Both the position numbers and the translations under genes were made by a program. A stretch of DNA of 64,000 nt from Dallia pectoralis (lineage: Eukaryota > Chordata > Actinopteri > Esociformes > Umbridae). The stretch spans positions 10,365,766 through 10,429,765 of the forward strand of contig CM055737.1 of assembly GCA_029465975.1 (NCBI GenBank), in the 5' to 3' direction. This document shows, in pieces, positions 46,076 to 60,357 of the stretch (position 1 is its first letter; the number at the start of each line of letters is the position of its first letter). Under the pieces are notes generated by a model that was given only the letters and a program-made list of their open reading frames with translations, did not search any database and was not told where the DNA came from.

Positions 46076-49000
46076 TATGTGGAGTGTGGTACAAAGACAT
46101 GTGGGCGATGGCTAAAGACTAAAACTGAGTGTGGGTGGAAGAGTTTGCATTTCTCACAGGCATAATATTCTGACAGGAATGAAGAATTTGGTTTGCTATG
46201 CAAAACAACTAGATTGCTACCTACAGTTTTCTTTTTGGATTGAAGGAGCTCTCTGGAAGCAAGCCAGAGTATATCAGTTAGAGGATGTAAACGACCACTA
46301 CTGCCTGAAAAAATATGTTGTGCTTTACCCCTGTAGTCATGGATCGTCAGTCCTTGCATCCAAATTCAGCGGTTACTTTCGTTTTAAACATAACCCTGTA
46401 GCTTTCCACAAATGGGGAGTCAAATCTGTTCAAGTCTAAACTGCGGATTCCAACTATAAAGCAAACACTTATGTGTGGACACCTTTCATAGGACTGATAA
46501 TAATGACAGAGCTCAGGAGTTTATCCAGCCCACCAGAAGAAACTATGCCACAGTACACAAACACTAGTTCATAACTAGACAACCTCATTAAAGTCTACGA
46601 CTAGACAAGAGCCCTAAGGTGTATGCAGTATATACACAAATATTATGTGATTTGAATACATTTACCAGGAGCACTACTCATATCAAGTTGTAGAGCTCAC
46701 AACTTGAGCTGGACGGTAAATAGAGCCCAGGCATGCATCGACCTCTGCTGAAGATAACGTGGTTTGCTACAGTAGAAGTTCCTCGCTGGGGATTTATCAA
46801 GGTTTGCCCTATAGAATGACGTGGACCAGAACTAATGACATGACTGCAGGTGTGTTAACTCAACTCAAACACAATGTGCAGTCATCCCTGACAGACACAT
46901 CTATGAAATCCACATTGTCTGTCTTTTAATGTGTGCCAGTAACTGTTTGAAGTCCAGTTGTATGCACAGAACTTCACAAAGGTAGTTACGCAAAAGGCAA
47001 TGGTGCCTTTTTTCTATAGTACTTCCGCAAAGCTAGATTGTAGTTCTTCTACTACGCTTCAAATCATTGCTCTCACACTAACTGGCAATGGCTAAAAAAC
47101 AACAACTTCTAACCTCTTTCAAAATGGACGCAGATGCATAATTGGTAAATTTCAAAGTCTCTGACTTAATTCTGGTCATTAGCAATAAGAGGGCTCTCTG
47201 TCTAGCGTGTTGGTTATGGCCTACTTCATTGGATGGCAAAAAGTTTAACAAATATCAGAGCACTTTTCTAAGATGTGCTTGCAGCCACCTAATGTAAGAT
47301 TAAATCATGCTAGATTAGTTGTGCTGTACAGTGCTGTACAATATGATTGCTTCTTCATTGGGGTTTTGTACAGTGTATCTGTATAAGCACTTGTGAAAAC
47401 TGCAAAAAATCACTTGATTGATAAATAACGTAGAACAGCAACACATGGAAAGACATGGAAAGTGGGGAGCCCAGTGTGACTTCCTGTATTGCAGTAATGT
47501 TAATTGACTTCAGTTCCTGCCTTTAATACAGTAGATGTGCATATCCTAGAGGGAATATGGAAACACATGAAGGTGAACCCATGTATCGTGATGGGGCCAC
47601 TTATTTCTGACCATGAGGACGCAGCAACTTGGCTAACTTTACCCTTTATGATGCTTCACGTACCACCACGGAGACGCAGCATGGCCGCAGGAATTACAAA
47701 CGACTGACGTGTACAAATGTATGACACCAAGTGCGTTGGGTCAGATCCAACAGGGTTTGTTAGCTGAAGGGATGCACACCACCTACAACTCAACAGAAAA
47801 AAGGAGCTTATTGACCCTACAATGGAGGACCATAACCATATGATGTCCAAACCCTTAAGAGTGTGGGTAACACATTCTATTATAGGGTGTCATTCTATGA
47901 ATAACATGCCAATGGGTTGTATGTATTTCTCTGAAAGCAGAAGAACTCTCAATTGTCCAAACACCCCCTAGGGAAGAAAACGGTGTAATAAACATCGTAT
48001 CATAAAGTAGTTCTGTAAACACTCTAAATCAAAACGTCTGCCTGCTTGCTCCACCACCACATCCCAGTCTTCTCCCATTCTAGCCGTGGTCCCTGGGGCT
48101 CCGGGGAAAAACCCACAGCTTACACAGCTAGAGGCTATACACATAATGGGCCAATACTGTGTCATACCTCCACATTTGTTCTGTGGTGAATTTGTCCCGC
48201 CGCACTGGGAGACAGTGGTGCAGAAAGGAATCAAATAAAGCCATGTATGATTTATAATCCATGGTGCAGTTCCCCCCAAACGTTTCCTTGCAGCGCCCTC
48301 ATGTGGAGGACCGGGGAAGTGCTAGTGAAAGCTCATCTAATCCAAGGCCCTGAAAAGTGTGCGCCCCAATGCTAATTAACTCAGCCTACGCTTACTTACA
48401 CCAAATAAATGCAACTCAGCTAGTGACAGGGACTAAGCAAAAGCACACTTTTGGTAGAGAACCGGAAAACACTTTAGTATTGGAACCCCAGTCTTTACAT
48501 CTGCCAAACATGGAAACTTCTCCAGAGACATTACATGCATATGAAAACATATCTAAAACTAAACTCACAGCTAAATCTTTCAGCAAAATAAACTGCTGAA
48601 ATATACTACATAACCACTCTTTGTCTTTTGCTCAGTCGTATCTACACAAGAGGGCATCAGCTGGTGTCATTACACACAGTCAGAGAACAGCATAGAGAAC
48701 AGAACCACCAGCATGTTTAGCACAGCAAACAAACTAGCCAGTGCTACAGTACAGAGCCCACACATGGTTTGTAGGTTTACCATATTAGCAGGGGGATGCA
48801 AAGAACAAAAATAAAAATAAAGATCGGGATAGACAATTGGCAAAATTACAAAGGCAGATTAATCATCATTCCATCATAAACATATGCATTTGGGGAATAT
48901 ACACAATAAGGAGATACTTGAGATGGATTTAACATACATACATAAACATCTTTATTCAAACTAGGAAATGTGGGCTTTTTACTTTATTTTGTGTTTGGCA

Positions 49001-50375
49001 GGTTCTTTTCCAGTTCCTCACACACCCACACATTGTTATTCAGGGAACGAAGTTCAGTAGAAAGCTAGGGCCTTGATCAACAGTAGGGGGTGGAATTAGG
49101 GACTGGATTTTTCAGTGACATTTCTGTTCTCTTTCAATGCGTGGCTGATTTGCAAGATGATTCTGCAAGTGGGTTTGTTCCTCTTCTGTAAGAGCAGTCT
49201 GCTGTCTGCAGAACATTCTCATTTTGTCATATTACGAATACTCCGCCAAACAGCTAGATGGACAGTACAGTATTAAGTAAAACATGTCTATATTTGTGTT
49301 ATTTCTGTTGCTTGATTCACTGGTGAAACCCATATTGTATTTATTATCACTGTTTTTATTGTAAATTCAAGGATTCTGTTTTGCCCATTTTTCAAATATC
49401 TGTGAGATTAAATGGCGGAAAATGTTGCACCAAGCCGACATCTCTCTGGCCCATACCGTTAATCACCAACAGCTTAGTGACCTGAGCATCCAGATCACAG
49501 TTCGGCTTGGAGAAAAAGCTTAGCACAGAAAGTGGATGGACGCCGTTTGTTGTGCAGCTCACCTCGATAACCCTTCGATATTCCGAACATCAATCCGGCA
49601 CTTGTAAGCATTAAAAATTAGAAAAAAAGCATTGAAACCCCCACTGAATTATGGATGTTATACTCCAGATTTAGAGATTAAGTCAGTCATCCCAGTGGAA
49701 CATGTTATTGTGATTACTAGGAGATCTGCGTGGCCGACTGACCCTGGTTAGAGGGTTTCACACCAGCGAAAAGCCCTGCCGTCGGCGTGCCGTTCAGTGC
49801 CTCAGGTGTATTAGGCTATATCGCTCGGGCGTTTATTAAACCATCTGTATAGGACACCTACTAAACCGTGTGAGATCACTGTGATACGGAACAGTCCCTG
49901 AGAAGGACTTCCTGTAATGACAGGGGAGCGAGCGTGCATCATAAACATCTTCTTAGGGTCGGCGCCAGGCTTTAGAGCAAGAGCTCTGTCTCCTCAAAGC
50001 GGGGCGCTTGTGAAAACACATGTAGCTATCTCCCTGCTCTGGGAATCAGACGCATGTGACAGAAGACCTGACACTGACGGAATATGTCCAGATTTAAAGC
50101 CGCGCTTCACTTGACTTAAAATGCAACTCACTTATATATTCAAAATATTGGATTAATTGAAAATAAAGCGGACTGAACAGAACCGTAGAAAACACCAAGA
50201 GACCGGCACACATTGGTGTTAACTGCCTGAATTGATGCCATAGCAAAACACAGAAAGATGTGTTTGTTACAGTGTACACCATTATTTTCTATGACCCTTT
50301 AAAATACTATGAGCGTTGTTCCAATGCATTTAAAAATCACTAACAACAGAAAAAATACTGGTATAACTATCAGAG
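46076..50375. other. 4.3 kb of intron with two short dispersed repeat pieces
   Basis: 46885-46955 matches 41525-41590. 48117-48185 (acagcttacacagctagagg, ctatacacataatgggccaa, tgtcatacctccacat) matches 42458-42520, which lies inside the reverse LINE tail, so it is a further piece related to that repeat. The remainder was not recognised and no coding exon was found. Confidence 0.5.
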
Positions 50376-51120
50376 ACAGACTGGGGTCGGCTGGACCGAG
50401 ACAGACTGGGGTCGGCTGGACCGAGACAGACTGGGGTCGGCTGGACCGAGACAGACTGGGGTCGGCTGGACCGAGACAGACTGGGGTCGGCTGGACCGAG
50501 ACAGACTGGGGTCGGCTGGACCGAGACAGACTGGGGTCGGCTGGACCGAGACAGACTGGGGTCGGCTGGACCGAGACAGACTGGGGTCGGCTGGACCGAG
50601 ACAGACTGGGGTCGGCTGGACCGAGACAGACTGGGGTCGGCTGGACCGAGACAGACTGGGGTCGGCTGGACCGAGACAGACTGGGGTCGGCTGGACCGAG
50701 ACAGACTGGGGTCGGCTGGACCGAGACAGACTGGGGTCGGCTGGACCTAGACAGACTGGGGTCGGCTGGACCGAGACAGACTGGGGTCGGCTGGACCGAG
50801 ACAGACTGGGGTCGGCTGGACCGAGACAGACTGGGGTCGGCTGGACCGAGACAGACTGGGGTCGGCTGGACCGAGACAGACTGGGGTCGGCTGGACCGAG
50901 ACAGACTGGGGTCGGCTGGACCGAGACAGACTGGGGTCGGCTGGACCGAGACAGACTGGGGTCGGCTGGACCGAGACAGACTGGGGTCGGCTGGACCGAG
51001 ACAGACTGGGGTCGGCTGGACCGAGACAGACTGGGGTCGGCTGGACCGAGACAGACTGGGGTCGGCTGGACCGAGACAGACTGGGGTCGGCTGGACCGAG
51101 ACAGACTGGGGTCAGCTGGA
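50376..51120 (+). repeat. 25-bp minisatellite, about 30 almost identical copies
   Basis: The unit is ccgagacagactggggtcgg followed by ctgga, period 25 bp. Only three departures were seen: the first unit (tcagag), one cctag at about 50746, and a final gtcagctgga. Such uniformity points to recent expansion or conversion. Both strands have open frames over 75-bp superperiods, with no coding support. Confidence 0.97.
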
Positions 51121-53396
51121 CTATGCTGAACATATTGACATCGTTTATTTGTGGTTTACACATTTTTTATTGAAAAATCTGTTTAAACTGAACTTCTAAC
51201 AAATCTAAATCATTGGTTTTATAAAGAACCTTCCAGTATTTATCAATTCACTCCCTCACAAATCCCTTAACGATGTTAGTTGCCAAAATGGTGATAGTCT
51301 CAAAAACATTATATAACTTCAATCAAGAGAACTTGTTGACTTTCCCCGGTGATTTAAAATACAGCCCGTCAACGTGTTTGTGTCAGCAGAAGAACAGGGT
51401 CTATAAAGCACCCTGGTGTTCTGGTTTGTCAGCGTTCCCATCCACTTACATCCCACACGTCTTGGAACACAGATCTTAAATGGAAGAAAAAAATTCTGGA
51501 AAAGTTTGGGCTGACCCAGTTTCACTCCAGATACTCTAATCAAAAGCAACACGGACAAACAAGGCAAACGGTTTGTCTACATGTTGACTTGTATTACACT
51601 AGTTTATCTGATCTGGTGAAGGATAAAGATCCCACAATCAAATGAGTTATCTGAGAGTGAGAATCATTTAAAAAAAATATTTTTTCCTTTAAAACCTTTT
51701 TTCAGTTTTTATTTAAAACCAAATGCAGTTGCAGAACTTTTACTTTTCAAAACGCTATTCCCTATGCTTGTCTCTCTAAAGCAGAAGTGACGGAAACCTC
51801 AAATCGCAATATTTTAAGTATTGTATTGTTTTGCCGCCAAAGAATTTCGAGGTTCCTGACAATTCCTGATAAAAAAAGAATACAGCACTAATTTACAATT
51901 GCTTTGCTCTCCGTTTTCAAACTCAGGCCTGTGAATAGAAATACCGGGCTAAGACATCCCTGGAATGTCAGCAAGTTGTGTCGTTAATTACTTTGGACAT
52001 CTCTTGTTTCTCTTAACCTTTGTAAGTTTGTATTAAATCAATCCTAAGAATTCACATTCAGCAGATCTGTCATCTCCTAAACATGCATCACTGAAAGAAT
52101 GCTGCAAAACCTCCTGTTTCTGAAACACCTCTGCTGTGTCGGAAACATTAATAAAAAACCCGACACCTTGAAAAGCATATGTTTTCGGGGTGTCAATACA
52201 GATGTAAAACCTTTCTTTTTTTATCTACCATTTGTGACACGCAGAGTCACTTGGGACGGCAGGTTCCTAGATCAAATCCTAGCATGGTAAAAATAAATCA
52301 ATAGTTCTGTCTCTGAGCCGGGCCAGTAGACACTAACTGTTCACTGTTGCGACCACAACATGGATCTTGGTTTGACCTTGAGTGACAAATATCCTCTCTA
52401 CCAGAGGCTGCTTGCTCTGCTCATAGAGAAGGTAAGAAGCCTCTTGTGGCCAAAACACTGTTTCTAAGGCGGACAATAATAGTTATAACGACGAGTTGAA
52501 TCTCTGCGGGTGGCTGCGGTACCACCAGTAGAAAGACGTGTAGAAAAAACACTGTGTGCTTTTCAGAGAGTTTGATTTAGTTTGGCGCCAGCCAGGGCGT
52601 GAGTTGTGTTTTGAAGCGAGACATTGTTCATGTTGAATGCATGGTTGAGCTCCACACCAACGTAACGCTAGCAACGCCACGCCGCTGGTCTGCTTCTGCA
52701 CATTTGTTTATGGTCAAGCAGCACCAGAATACCAGAAGTGTTCTTTCTGAAGAATCAGGTGATGCCAGAGGATGCAAATTCCATATTCACCTGAACAGAA
52801 ATGTGATAGCAATGCATTTCCAGTCAAGGCGCTTATATTGACAGATATGTACTCTCTGTTTAGTTCAGTAAAAGCTGCCTGCATTGATATTTTACCAATT
52901 CCCTATTTCTTGGCGTCTCTCGTAAAGCACATCGCAGATAAATGACTAGATTAATTACAACAGTCATCGACGGATCAAATCAATACTTGAATGATGCCCC
53001 CACAGATGTCATAGCTAGACCCACAAATGGCTGGGTCCTCATACCTTCTCTATGGACTTGCTTCAGGAGGCATACCTAGTTCCTTCTGCCTGCGCCCACC
53101 TGCTGCTGCTGTGAGAGCTTTCTCTCTGAAAACAGTAGCCAGGGGAGATCTGAATGCTTCACAGCTCTGCTCCTCCAAAAACAATATAAATCTCTGGAGT
53201 TCTTTTGAACCAGCTGTGTCCCAAATGCTCTTGTCGTTTAAAGCTGCATGGGTTTCACACCGTGTAGCAGGAAATCATATCTCAGGAACAGGGAACAGAG
53301 ATCAGGGTGACCTGATTCAGTCGTCATGCCATTATCATCCATTCAGTAGGTCTAAGTATGGCCACTGTACTAGCCTGCAGCCAAACTATAGCTCAA
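51121..53396. other. 2.3 kb of intron, nothing recognised
   Basis: No transposon ends, tandem arrays or exons seen. Confidence 0.5.
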
Positions 53397-53805
53397 GTAA
53401 GCCCAAAGACAAACATAGCCCAAAGACAAACATAGCCCAAAGACAAACAGAGCCCACAGACAAACATAGCCCACAGACAAACATAGCCCAAAGACAAACA
53501 TAGCCCAAAGACAAACAGAGCCCAAAGACAAACTTAGCCCAAAGACAAACAGAGCCCAAAGACAAACAGAGCCCAAAGACAAACAGAGCCCAAAGACAAA
53601 CAGAGCCCAAAGACAAACATAGCCCAAAGACAAACAGAGCCCACAGACAAACATAGCCCAAAGACAAACATAGCCCAAAGACAAACATAGCCCAAAGACA
53701 AACATAGCCCAAAGACAAACATAGCCCAAAGACAAACATAGCCCAAAGACAAACATAGCCCAAAGACAAACATAGCCCAAAGACAAACATAGCCCACAGA
53801 CAAAT
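53397..53805 (+). repeat. 17-bp minisatellite (AGCCCAAAGACAAACAT)
   Basis: About 24 copies of agcccaaagacaaacat, with variants acagagccc and cccacagac. Minus-strand hydrophobic-looking open frames (LCLSLGYVCLWAMF type) are products of the repeat. Confidence 0.95.
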
Positions 53806-54847
53806 CCCAGTATACATCGAATTCTGTGTGGTTGCTGCTTATATCTCAGAAGAGACACATTTGGAAAGAAAAAACACCTGTTACATAAGTGATTTAGTAG
53901 ACTGTCACCCAGAGTGATGCAGAACTGAGTGAGTGAGGAATCTAATATGTCCTGGTTAAAATCATGCTAATAACTTAGAATTGAATATACCATGTTCTTA
54001 CCAGAGATGCTGGCTTGAATTTCATCTGACTAGACTTTAGTTGTCTCTGAAAACCCTGTTGGAAGACAGCTTCTCTGACCAAGGTAGATTACAAAATATA
54101 TTTGAGCGCAGATGGCCACAGTTCTACACTTTGTATAACTTTTCTAATGATATTTATATCAAAGCTGACTACTAGAAAAAGGATTATTCTAAACACCCTG
54201 TAATAAGTTTATTATTACAGCAAACTCTGGCAAACTAAAACCTAAACTTGAAGTCTAGTGCTGTCTCCATTGAATAAAATATATTTTGTGCCAAGACAAT
54301 TAAGAAACAAAAAACTGTGTCAAAAAAAATGTCAAAGCATCGAAAAAGCAGTGGTCTCCCTTCGCCGGGAGTAATATTGAGCCTGTCATCTATCGACGTA
54401 AACACCTGAAGCAGACAAAAACTCCCACACAGTCAACGTTTACCTCAGTCAGTACCAGGCAAAATCAGGTACCCATCACGATACACCACATTAAATATTA
54501 GCTACATACTAATAATATTACTGTGGAAAATCCTAGTCACAAGTCAGTCAGTATTTCAAGATAGCAGCAGATTGACCACACATGCAAGAAGAACATAAGC
54601 GACGGTCCGGTTACAAGACTAACAGACAGCAAGTCACAATCGCGTGGATTCACAATCTTATCCTGAACACTCTGTGTAGAGATTATTCTGGAAACGTTTT
54701 CAGAAACGCTGCACAAAGATCAGGAGTACCGGACATTTTTGAATAGCCACATACGTCTAGCTCGGTTTTGGAGCAGAGACACCATTCTAGGAGTGAACAT
54801 GAGAACTTGAGATATGGATGAAATGTTCTCTCTGGCAACTGTGACAA
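53806..54847. other. Intron sequence, nothing recognised
   Basis: About 1 kb with no recognised element. Confidence 0.5.
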
Positions 54848-55318
54848 CAGAATACAGTGTCCATTAAACTGATAGAGGCTAATTCTGAAAGACAGTGTGA
54901 ACACAGTGTACAGTGAACATTAAACTGATAGAGGCTAATTCTGAAAGACAGTGTGAACACAGTGTACAGTGAACATTAAACTGATAGAGGCTAATTCTGA
55001 AAGACAGTGTGAACACAGTGTACAGTGAACATTAAACTGATAGAGGCTAATTCTGAAAGACAGTGTGAACACAGTGTACAGTGAACATTAAACTGATAGA
55101 GGCTAATTCTGAAAGACAGTGTGAACACAGTGTACAGTGAACATTAAACTGATAGAGGCACGGCTATTTCTGAAAGACAGTGTGAACACAGTGTACAGTG
55201 AACATTAAACTGATAGAAGCTAATTCTGAAAGACAGTGTGAACACAGTGTACAGTGAACATTAAACTGATAGAGGCACGGCTATTTCTGAAAGACAGTGT
55301 GAACACAGTGTACAGTGG
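54848..55318 (+). repeat. 56-bp minisatellite, about 8 copies
   Basis: The unit runs acagtgaacattaaactgat, agaggctaattctgaaagac and agtgtgaacacagtgt (period 56 bp, 54863 to 54919). Two copies carry an aggcacggctatt variant (near 55155 and 55275) spaced two units apart, indicating duplication of a two-unit block. Confidence 0.95.
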
Positions 55319-57539
55319 CGTGAGGAGTGAGACACAGAATGTCACTACATAAAATGTCATGTACATACAGCAACAAACCAGGTCTGAACGTGTTGTAATA
55401 AGCCCATACACATGATGGACGCTGCCACAATACAACACCAAAACAGTGCCATATGCATGGTCTCACTGTAGTCTGTGGCTTGTTTTTACAGTATTGGAAT
55501 GTCACCTCTGGTGGAGAATTATAACGTCGACATTTTCACTGACTGCGTGCTGACTCATAGAGCGTACAACACATGCTGCCATGGAAAATAAATGTGTGAC
55601 TGTGTTGAAGTCGCAACAGAATCAAAGAGCAACCGTGCTGCTGTTTCTGTCCTGACAGTGGCGAGATTTCTACATCTGTATTGAAGAAATAAATCATAGA
55701 ATCCCTTGATATTGATGGGTCAAATGTACAGTGAAATGTCTGTGGGTCTAACAGCAACACACATCATTCTTCTACTGCAATTAAAGGAGCTTTAATGAAC
55801 GTTTTTTACACGTTATCCTAACTCCACAAATTTTAACTACAACAGAGTATGTCACATTGCCCGCAAAAAAAGTCAAGACTGCCTTTCTCAGGTTTGTTCT
55901 GAACTCTTCCAAAAGTCAAGCAAAGAAGAGAGATACAGCATTCTTTTGTTCAGGCGCTGTTTGAGTACTCAGTTACAGCCACACTCTTCCTCTTTCTCTG
56001 TGACATTAAGGGTGACAAGCATTGTAAAGACATACATTCCTGGGTTAGACAAGCCAATCAGAGAGGAGAGCAAAAGAAGAGACGCTACAGCAGTACCAGT
56101 CAGAAGTGAGAAAGCAGACTTCACAAGCCCTGCTTCAAATGGTGAAATGTAGCACACTATCAATCTCATGTACAGTAGGAAAAATATGGCCTTGTTTTAT
56201 TTGATATTGTCATTGCCATGGCAGCCCGCTGCTCCTCGAAGAAGGGTGCTCATAAACATGGCCAGCACAGTTCTTCCCAACCTCTTAGAAAAAAACGATA
56301 TTACAAAGAGGGTTATTTAGCGGTCTATTTTTGTACACTTTTGAGTTCCATTTAGAACCCTCTGTGGAAAGTGTTCTCCATGGAATCCAACAGAGTTCTA
56401 TGAAGTGGCAAAGGGATACCACCCAGACACTGTCTGATAGTCACTTCACGATCTGGAGTCTGCTGGTGTTCTGTTTTACCTCATCATTAATGTCACTCAC
56501 CTGGTGTCCCTGGTCTATATAAGCCCCTGTTTAGAGTGTTGCAATAAAAGACAAAGCTAAACAGGCTTTGAAGTCCATAGTCGAGTTTGAGGAGCCAATG
56601 CTCTGGGATCGATTTTATACTCCTAATAAAATATTTGCCACTTGTGCTAATTATATTGAGCGCAAACAGGATAACATTTGTTGACTTTCTGAATTCGAAT
56701 GCTAACATGTTGCACATATTTTGAGCTTACAGAAGGCGAGGACATCCTGTGACGAAAACAAATTCCCGTAAAGTGAACTCTCCTGCATCTCCAGTCTACA
56801 TTGTCTCGTAGTCTACGCAGCTTAACTAAGATCTTTGAAGTACATAAAAGGATTTAATTATCTCTGAGTGGGCGCGGTACTCCAGACAACCGATTGATCG
56901 GACTAGCTGTGAGAAAGTCCCTGAGTGGAGGTCTATAAAGACAATAGAGACGACTGGACTGGGGCATTATACAGCTGCTTCTTCCCAGACAAAGACACTT
57001 GTGTGCACTGTGCAACCTAAGAGGTCATCAGCAAACTGCCCTGTCATGTGATCACCAGCTGAGCCAAGACGCTCTCCGTAAGAATTTGGACATCAAATGT
57101 CACCAACCAAAGCACTTTTAATGTTTATGTCGCTGATGGAGCTGAAGATCTACAGTACTGTGGCGTGACCTTAAGACAACTAATGTGTCAAATACTTGAA
57201 CAAGATGTCTTCGCCATGAAATCCGTTACCCGTTTTAATATAACTTTGCTGAACACAGGGAGCCTTAACATTATTGTGGACATTCCATAGGAAATGTTCT
57301 TATCATTAAATAGCTCTCAAGGTGAAATGAGGTGCCAAAGGCAAAACCACGACAGTATTTGTTTCATCATCAAACCGACGACAGTATCAGCGAAACCTTT
57401 CGAAGCCCAAACCAGGAGCATTCAACGATGTTGATGAAAATACATCTCCACTTACAGTAAATATCCTGGGAACAGCTAAGGCACAGTGTTGGACAAAAAC
57501 TACCCGTGGCCTAACAAAGTTGATTGACATTACCAAATA
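55319..57539. other. Intron sequence with one palindromic MITE remnant
   Basis: At 56338-56410 gttccatttagaaccctctg and tggaaagtgttctccatgga and caacagagttctatg form a partial palindrome around AGAACCCTCTG, like a palindromic MITE common in salmonid-type genomes. The rest was not recognised. Confidence 0.45.
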
Positions 57540-58140
57540 AAGTAATTAAATCGGGAACAAATCCTTTGCATCTGATGGTGACTGATGTCTGCGACACATC
57601 GACTCGACCAGATGCCTTAGCTGGCGATGTGCCACCATGCCTGTACAGCAGCTCACCCTCTGTGCCCGTTTGTTTACGGGCATGTTTTGCTTCAGAGCGC
57701 TCTTCAACAAGTGCCACGCACACTCAATTGGATTCAGATCTCGTGATTGACGTGACCTTTGAAAAACATTCCGTTATGTGTCCCTGAAAAACTAATTGAT
57801 GTTTGAAATCATTGTCTGGCTGCGAGGTAATGTGTCATCCAGTGAGTTTTGAGCTATTTAGTTGGATCTGAGAAAACAAGATGTTGCACATGTCTGCACA
57901 ATACAGAATGAATCATACATGAGTCATTTAATCACCAATGAAGACAGGTGCATAGCTCACCGGTAACTTCTTTCTTTTAATGTACCAAAAAGTTGACTTT
58001 GACTTTAATATGTTTTTTATTGATTTATTCTGGCTCATCAACATAATGATGGCAAGCTTGAACTGCACTGTGTCACAAATTCATGGATGTAGTGAGCAAA
58101 AAGCCACTTGCAAGAGCCAATCAAAGTTTCATGGTTTTAA
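57540..58140 (+). repeat. Dispersed repeat copy B (related to 34330-34620)
   Basis: It shares ordered words with the copy at 34.3-34.6 kb, for example aacaagatgtt followed by aatgaagacaggtg, and has gattcagatctcgtgattga and gaaatcattgtctggctgcg further left. Probably a decayed DNA transposon. No coding capacity remains. Confidence 0.5.
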
Positions 58141-58146
58141 AAACTG

Positions 58147-58148
<2 letters not shown>

Positions 58149-58187
<39 letters not shown>
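58149..58187 (+). repeat. (AT)n microsatellite
   Basis: About 38 bp of pure AT. Confidence 0.95.
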
Positions 58188-60357
58188 AACTAAAATCAAA
58201 GTACACTTAAAAAAGCAGCTACTAAAGAAATGAACACCTACACTAAACAGAAAACATTCATCCCTACTGAAACATGACTCGAAACAATATCCAGGAAAGT
58301 GGTGAGATTTCCCAGTGACAAAAATACCCCAACTAATTAGCTAATTCAGCCCTGGTGTGTGCATTAGCAAAACAATTCACCGGAAAACAGGAAGCGCACC
58401 CCACTAAACTCCCCGTGTGGAACAAAACTCACCACTTGCGACCCCCTGAAACATCTTTGTTCCTCGTGTTGTCATAATCATCAATCAACTCCAAATGCAT
58501 ATAGCGAATATACAATCTATTGTTAACACCCCTCATTTTACACCTGATTTAAAAAAGTACAGTAAAAAGGATCTCCAACAGCACTACATTTAATTCTAAA
58601 TAAGTAATGCAACTACACAGTTCAAAATGGTTAATTCAAAAATAACAGCCCAATTGTTCCGTCGGTCCTCCCATTAAATACAGAGGTACGTTTTTATTAG
58701 CGCCAGAATGGACTGGGACCCATTAAAATGTCACCCACAATCCTCAGCAATTTTTCACACTATATTGCTTAGATACGTTTATTCTTCTCAAAAAGCCTGA
58801 AAAAGACGCTGCACTTTTTGAGGGCATGTGCAAAGATACACAGGAACAATTTCAATTCTGAAGGGAGGATTCATACCGCAGTATAAGAGGGGATAAAAAC
58901 AAAATATATATCTTCATGCTCACTACAATAAATCACGTTGGAGATTTACTTTAAGATGCCATGTTAGAGTTCCTAACTCTTGGAGTGAGATGTCAATCGA
59001 CTAACAGTAGTTAGCTTTTTTGGCATTCAGCTAGAACATTTTAAAGTTGGCAATGACAATCATTATTATTATAATTAATATAACATGTTTGTGACTAAAT
59101 GACAAGATGAACTACAGTTGGGATCCCAGTCGAATAACGCCATTGGGGATTTTGACCCAAACATTACCCAGTGTTGGTGTTTAAATTGTTATTTGGTCGG
59201 TTTTAGTTGCTTAATAAATCTTATGCTGTCCAAATATAGAGAACAGATTATTACTAAAACTAGTTTTGATGGTTATTTTGACATACATTACCGAAATAGT
59301 TGTTACAGTTTACAAGTCTCGCAAACCGGGTAGTCGTTGAGGAATGCAGGTTGCAATGGAATAATCATTATTTAAATCATTTAAATCTGGCTACAGACCA
59401 CTAGGAATTACACATCACTACAAGCCAGTAAAATGTAACTAACAGCCCATAAAGGCCTGGGTTTTATGCCAGTGAATTAGGGTCTACAGAGACTCCTAAA
59501 GCTGACGGGTTATTTAATACAATGAGAGAAAATGATTGTAACGATAACATACAAATAATAGTTTGTAACGGCCACAGGATTAAATGTGGATGAATACAGA
59601 AACCATCTATTATCAGTAAGAACATGAAATTGTATTTGCCAGGCTTCGCACTTAACTGTACGTTAACTTTACATTGAAAAATGTGGGGACCAACATTGAC
59701 AAAGAAAAGCAGATGATGTTCAGTTAGAAATGGCATCAAGCATTCCCTGCCCAAAGTTTAGGCCTACTACAGAATGTCTGAAACATCTGAACGTTTAGAG
59801 AGTCAGTAGAACAGTACGGTGATGACAAAACATGTGTGAGAAGTTTACGGTCAATATTCACTGCTGCATGCTCTTGAAGCTAGAAATGCTAATAATAATG
59901 GGCGATGTTAAAAAAGTCTATGTCCTTCTTTAAATTCTTTCAAAGTGCTACCTACTGAAGACACTGGCAGGCCTCCTGGCTGTCTTGAACTGGTGCATTA
60001 GATGGATGTAGGGCCACGCTGAAAACGGACATGTCTTTTACTCTGGGGGAAGATAACTGAGCACCAACACCAGGATGGATGGATATTTTCTAACCATACC
60101 GGTGAGGGATGGAAACAGAGAATTTAGTTCAATTAGGAGAACACAGGTAATTGTAGGGTTTAAATTAAACTGTCCAGGGGTGTGTTTTAAAGGAATAAAC
60201 GTGGGCTCAAACTGTGGATTTGGTCTGGTATTCTGGTGACAATTTCGAAAGCGGCTTATAAATTTGAATGAGTTAAGTCAGCCAATAGTGGCTCTGGAAA
60301 CATTCTAACATGAACTTGTGTTGAAACTCAAGTCACACAGCCCATAGGACGGCTGGC
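58188..60357. other. 2.2 kb of intron, nothing recognised
   Basis: AT-rich with no recognised element ends or exons. Confidence 0.5.

Noticed and set aside
50309..51199. 296-codon frame with TGVGWTETDWGRLDRDRLGS repeats
   Set aside because: Product of the uniform 25-bp array read over a 75-bp superperiod; the minus strand is open as well.
53370..53858. Multi-pass membrane protein (repeated LCLSLGYVCLWAMF)
   Set aside because: It is the minus-strand reading of a 17-bp repeat; three overlapping frames give similar products.
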